Source: Gloeophyllum trabeum ATCC 11539
Taxonomy: Eukaryota > Basidiomycota > Agaricomycetes > Gloeophyllales > Gloeophyllaceae
Assembly: GCF_000344685.1 (NCBI RefSeq)
Contig: NW_006920417.1
Coordinates: 436,014 to 500,013 of the forward strand
Direction of reading: 5' to 3'
Length of the DNA: 64,000 nucleotides
Part shown: positions 62,737 through 64,000 of the stretch, in pieces
Numbering within the stretch: the stretch's first letter is position 1
Layout of the letters: each line of letters opens with the position of its first letter
Program-made: the position numbers and the translations under genes
Notes under the pieces: generated by a model
Database searches by the model: none
The model's input: the letters and a program-made list of their open reading frames with translations, nothing else
What the model was told of the DNA's origin: nothing

Positions 62737-64000
62737 CCGACCTCTCGCCTTAGATGTGATTTTTACTGAAACATTGGTATCCAACCTGTGGGCTTGAGGA
62801 TATTTATTCACAAAACAAATTTCGATGCGTGAGGTGATACTAGGTTCAGTTATGTATGGGCTTTATGAGCCTCTACGAGGTGCACTGGTGTATACGGAAT
62901 CCAAGAATCTCGCCACCTGATCATTGTGGCAAGTTGTGGCACTGTTGTGGCTATAATTGGTACCCAAATAGTATCCGACCTTTGCTCTGGATGCCTGTTT
63001 TTACCCAAAAATTGGTATCCAAGATTGATCCCACCGGCAGGTCCTTTACCAAAACTGTATCAGACCTGGCACCCATTTGAGGGTGATTTTTACCGAAACC
63101 GGTATCAGACCACTATGGGCATTTTCAGAGGGCCTGATACTTGGTGTCAAGCTTTACAGTTACATATATCTGAAATAGATAATAAATACCTTCTTTGCTG
63201 CCCTCGGGTGGTGTTCTGCCACCCTTGACTAGTGTTACTGTAGAGTCAGTGTAGTGTATACAGCATGTTTTCAACACTGTCATAGCTTGTACCGTAGGCA
63301 ACAGGATGTTGCCCACCTAGACAGCCCAGACCCTGAGCCTAATAAGGCCAACTCATCTGACCTCCGGTCAAGCCTAACAAGGCTCAGCAATGCCTGTTGA
63401 TTGACACCAGCGGTCGTACCGGGGGTCGGGGCTGTCTTAGTACAACTACTATAGTATGTATTAGTGTTATAATATGGAGCATTGCTCGTAGCCACCGTCC
63501 TCGTCGTCGGGCGTCGTCGGCGCTTGCCGGTCTGCCTAATCGGGCAACCGAGCGCCTCCCGCCCGCCCTCCCCGACGTCGTCAGTAACAGCGCGGTACAG
63601 CACCACTGCGGTGGGACAAAAATGCGCTGTATAATATCTCGTGTAGCATAAGTATGGTGCTATTGAGCACCGTGGGAGCGGTGCGGAATGACGCGGCGGT
63701 CGTCGCCCGCCATTCTCCCCGCCGTCAGTGGCGGCAGCGGGGCAGCCTGTAGTAAACGGGCTCTAATAAATTCGCTAAAATCATGAATAAATTGTAGTGT
63801 ATTCTGAAATAGTTGGGCATGTGACAGAATATAATGTGAGCATCGGAATACACGCACCTACCTGGATCAACCAGTAGAATACCGTTAGAATATATGTATT
63901 CTACATAAACAGACCATCAGACCATCAGCGAAGGGTGCAGGACAAAGGGGAACACACACTTACCAGGTACGGATGGGACTGGTCGAGGGAGCGGTCCATG
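62737..64000. other. repeat-derived intergenic to window end
   Basis: Between about 62757 and 63115 a motif like tttttaccgaaa..ggtatc recurs four times in degenerate form. A G/C-rich patch (63495-63720) has CGTCGTCGG and CCGCC motifs. No gene is supported. Confidence 0.45.

Overview
The window looks like a filamentous basidiomycete chromosome, most likely an agaricomycete (a wood or litter decayer is plausible; no species is assigned). The genes carry many short introns, mostly 47-70 nt with GTRNGT...YAG borders, separated by exons as small as 14-22 nt. Fungal families are present (Zn2Cys6 regulator, Rea1/midasin, kelch-BTB protein, vanillyl-alcohol oxidase). All exon models were built by hand from splice consensus, reading frame and expected family sequence; reading frame closes across every junction of the multi-exon models.

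Layout. 1-0.8 kb: copy A of an 808-bp dispersed repeat. 0.9-8.0 kb: dense housekeeping block with a GNAT acetyltransferase, pyruvate decarboxylase (ten exons), a SYLF-domain protein and, on the minus strand, a membrane-anchored nucleotide pyrophosphatase/phosphodiesterase (13 exons). 8.3-24.4 kb: midasin (MDN1/REA1), a 16-exon gene predicted to encode 5094 residues with all six AAA P-loops, an acidic linker and a MIDAS domain. Pyridoxamine-phosphate oxidase converges on it at 24.5-25.3 kb. 25.3-36.9 kb: a repeat-rich interval with one unrecognised two-exon gene (27.2-29.2 kb), a terminal-inverted-repeat element containing a tRNA-like pol III promoter, two hAT-type MITEs with perfect 8-bp target duplications, and inverted copy B of the 808-bp repeat. 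36.9-46.3 kb: a kelch-BTB protein, a CHFR-like RING protein lacking FHA, and a Zn2Cys6 transcription factor. 47-54.8 kb: another MITE, a secreted class-3 lipase, a vanillyl-alcohol-oxidase-type flavoenzyme and a single-pass membrane protein of unknown function. 55-64 kb: almost entirely repeats, including a 79-bp inverted repeat, three copies plus a fragment of a 1.13-kb LTR-like family, and a 609-bp foldback element.

Working together. Pyruvate decarboxylase feeds fermentation; midasin strips assembly factors from pre-60S ribosomes; PNPOx makes PLP. The Zn2Cys6 regulator, lipase and VAO-type oxidase sit together and could form a small catabolic neighbourhood for plant-derived esters and phenols, but this is only inference from position. 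I found no clear novel multi-gene system. The most distinctive signals are the well-bounded non-autonomous transposons, the repeat family with recurrent CTCCGG motifs, and introns placed inside catalytic or DNA-binding motifs.
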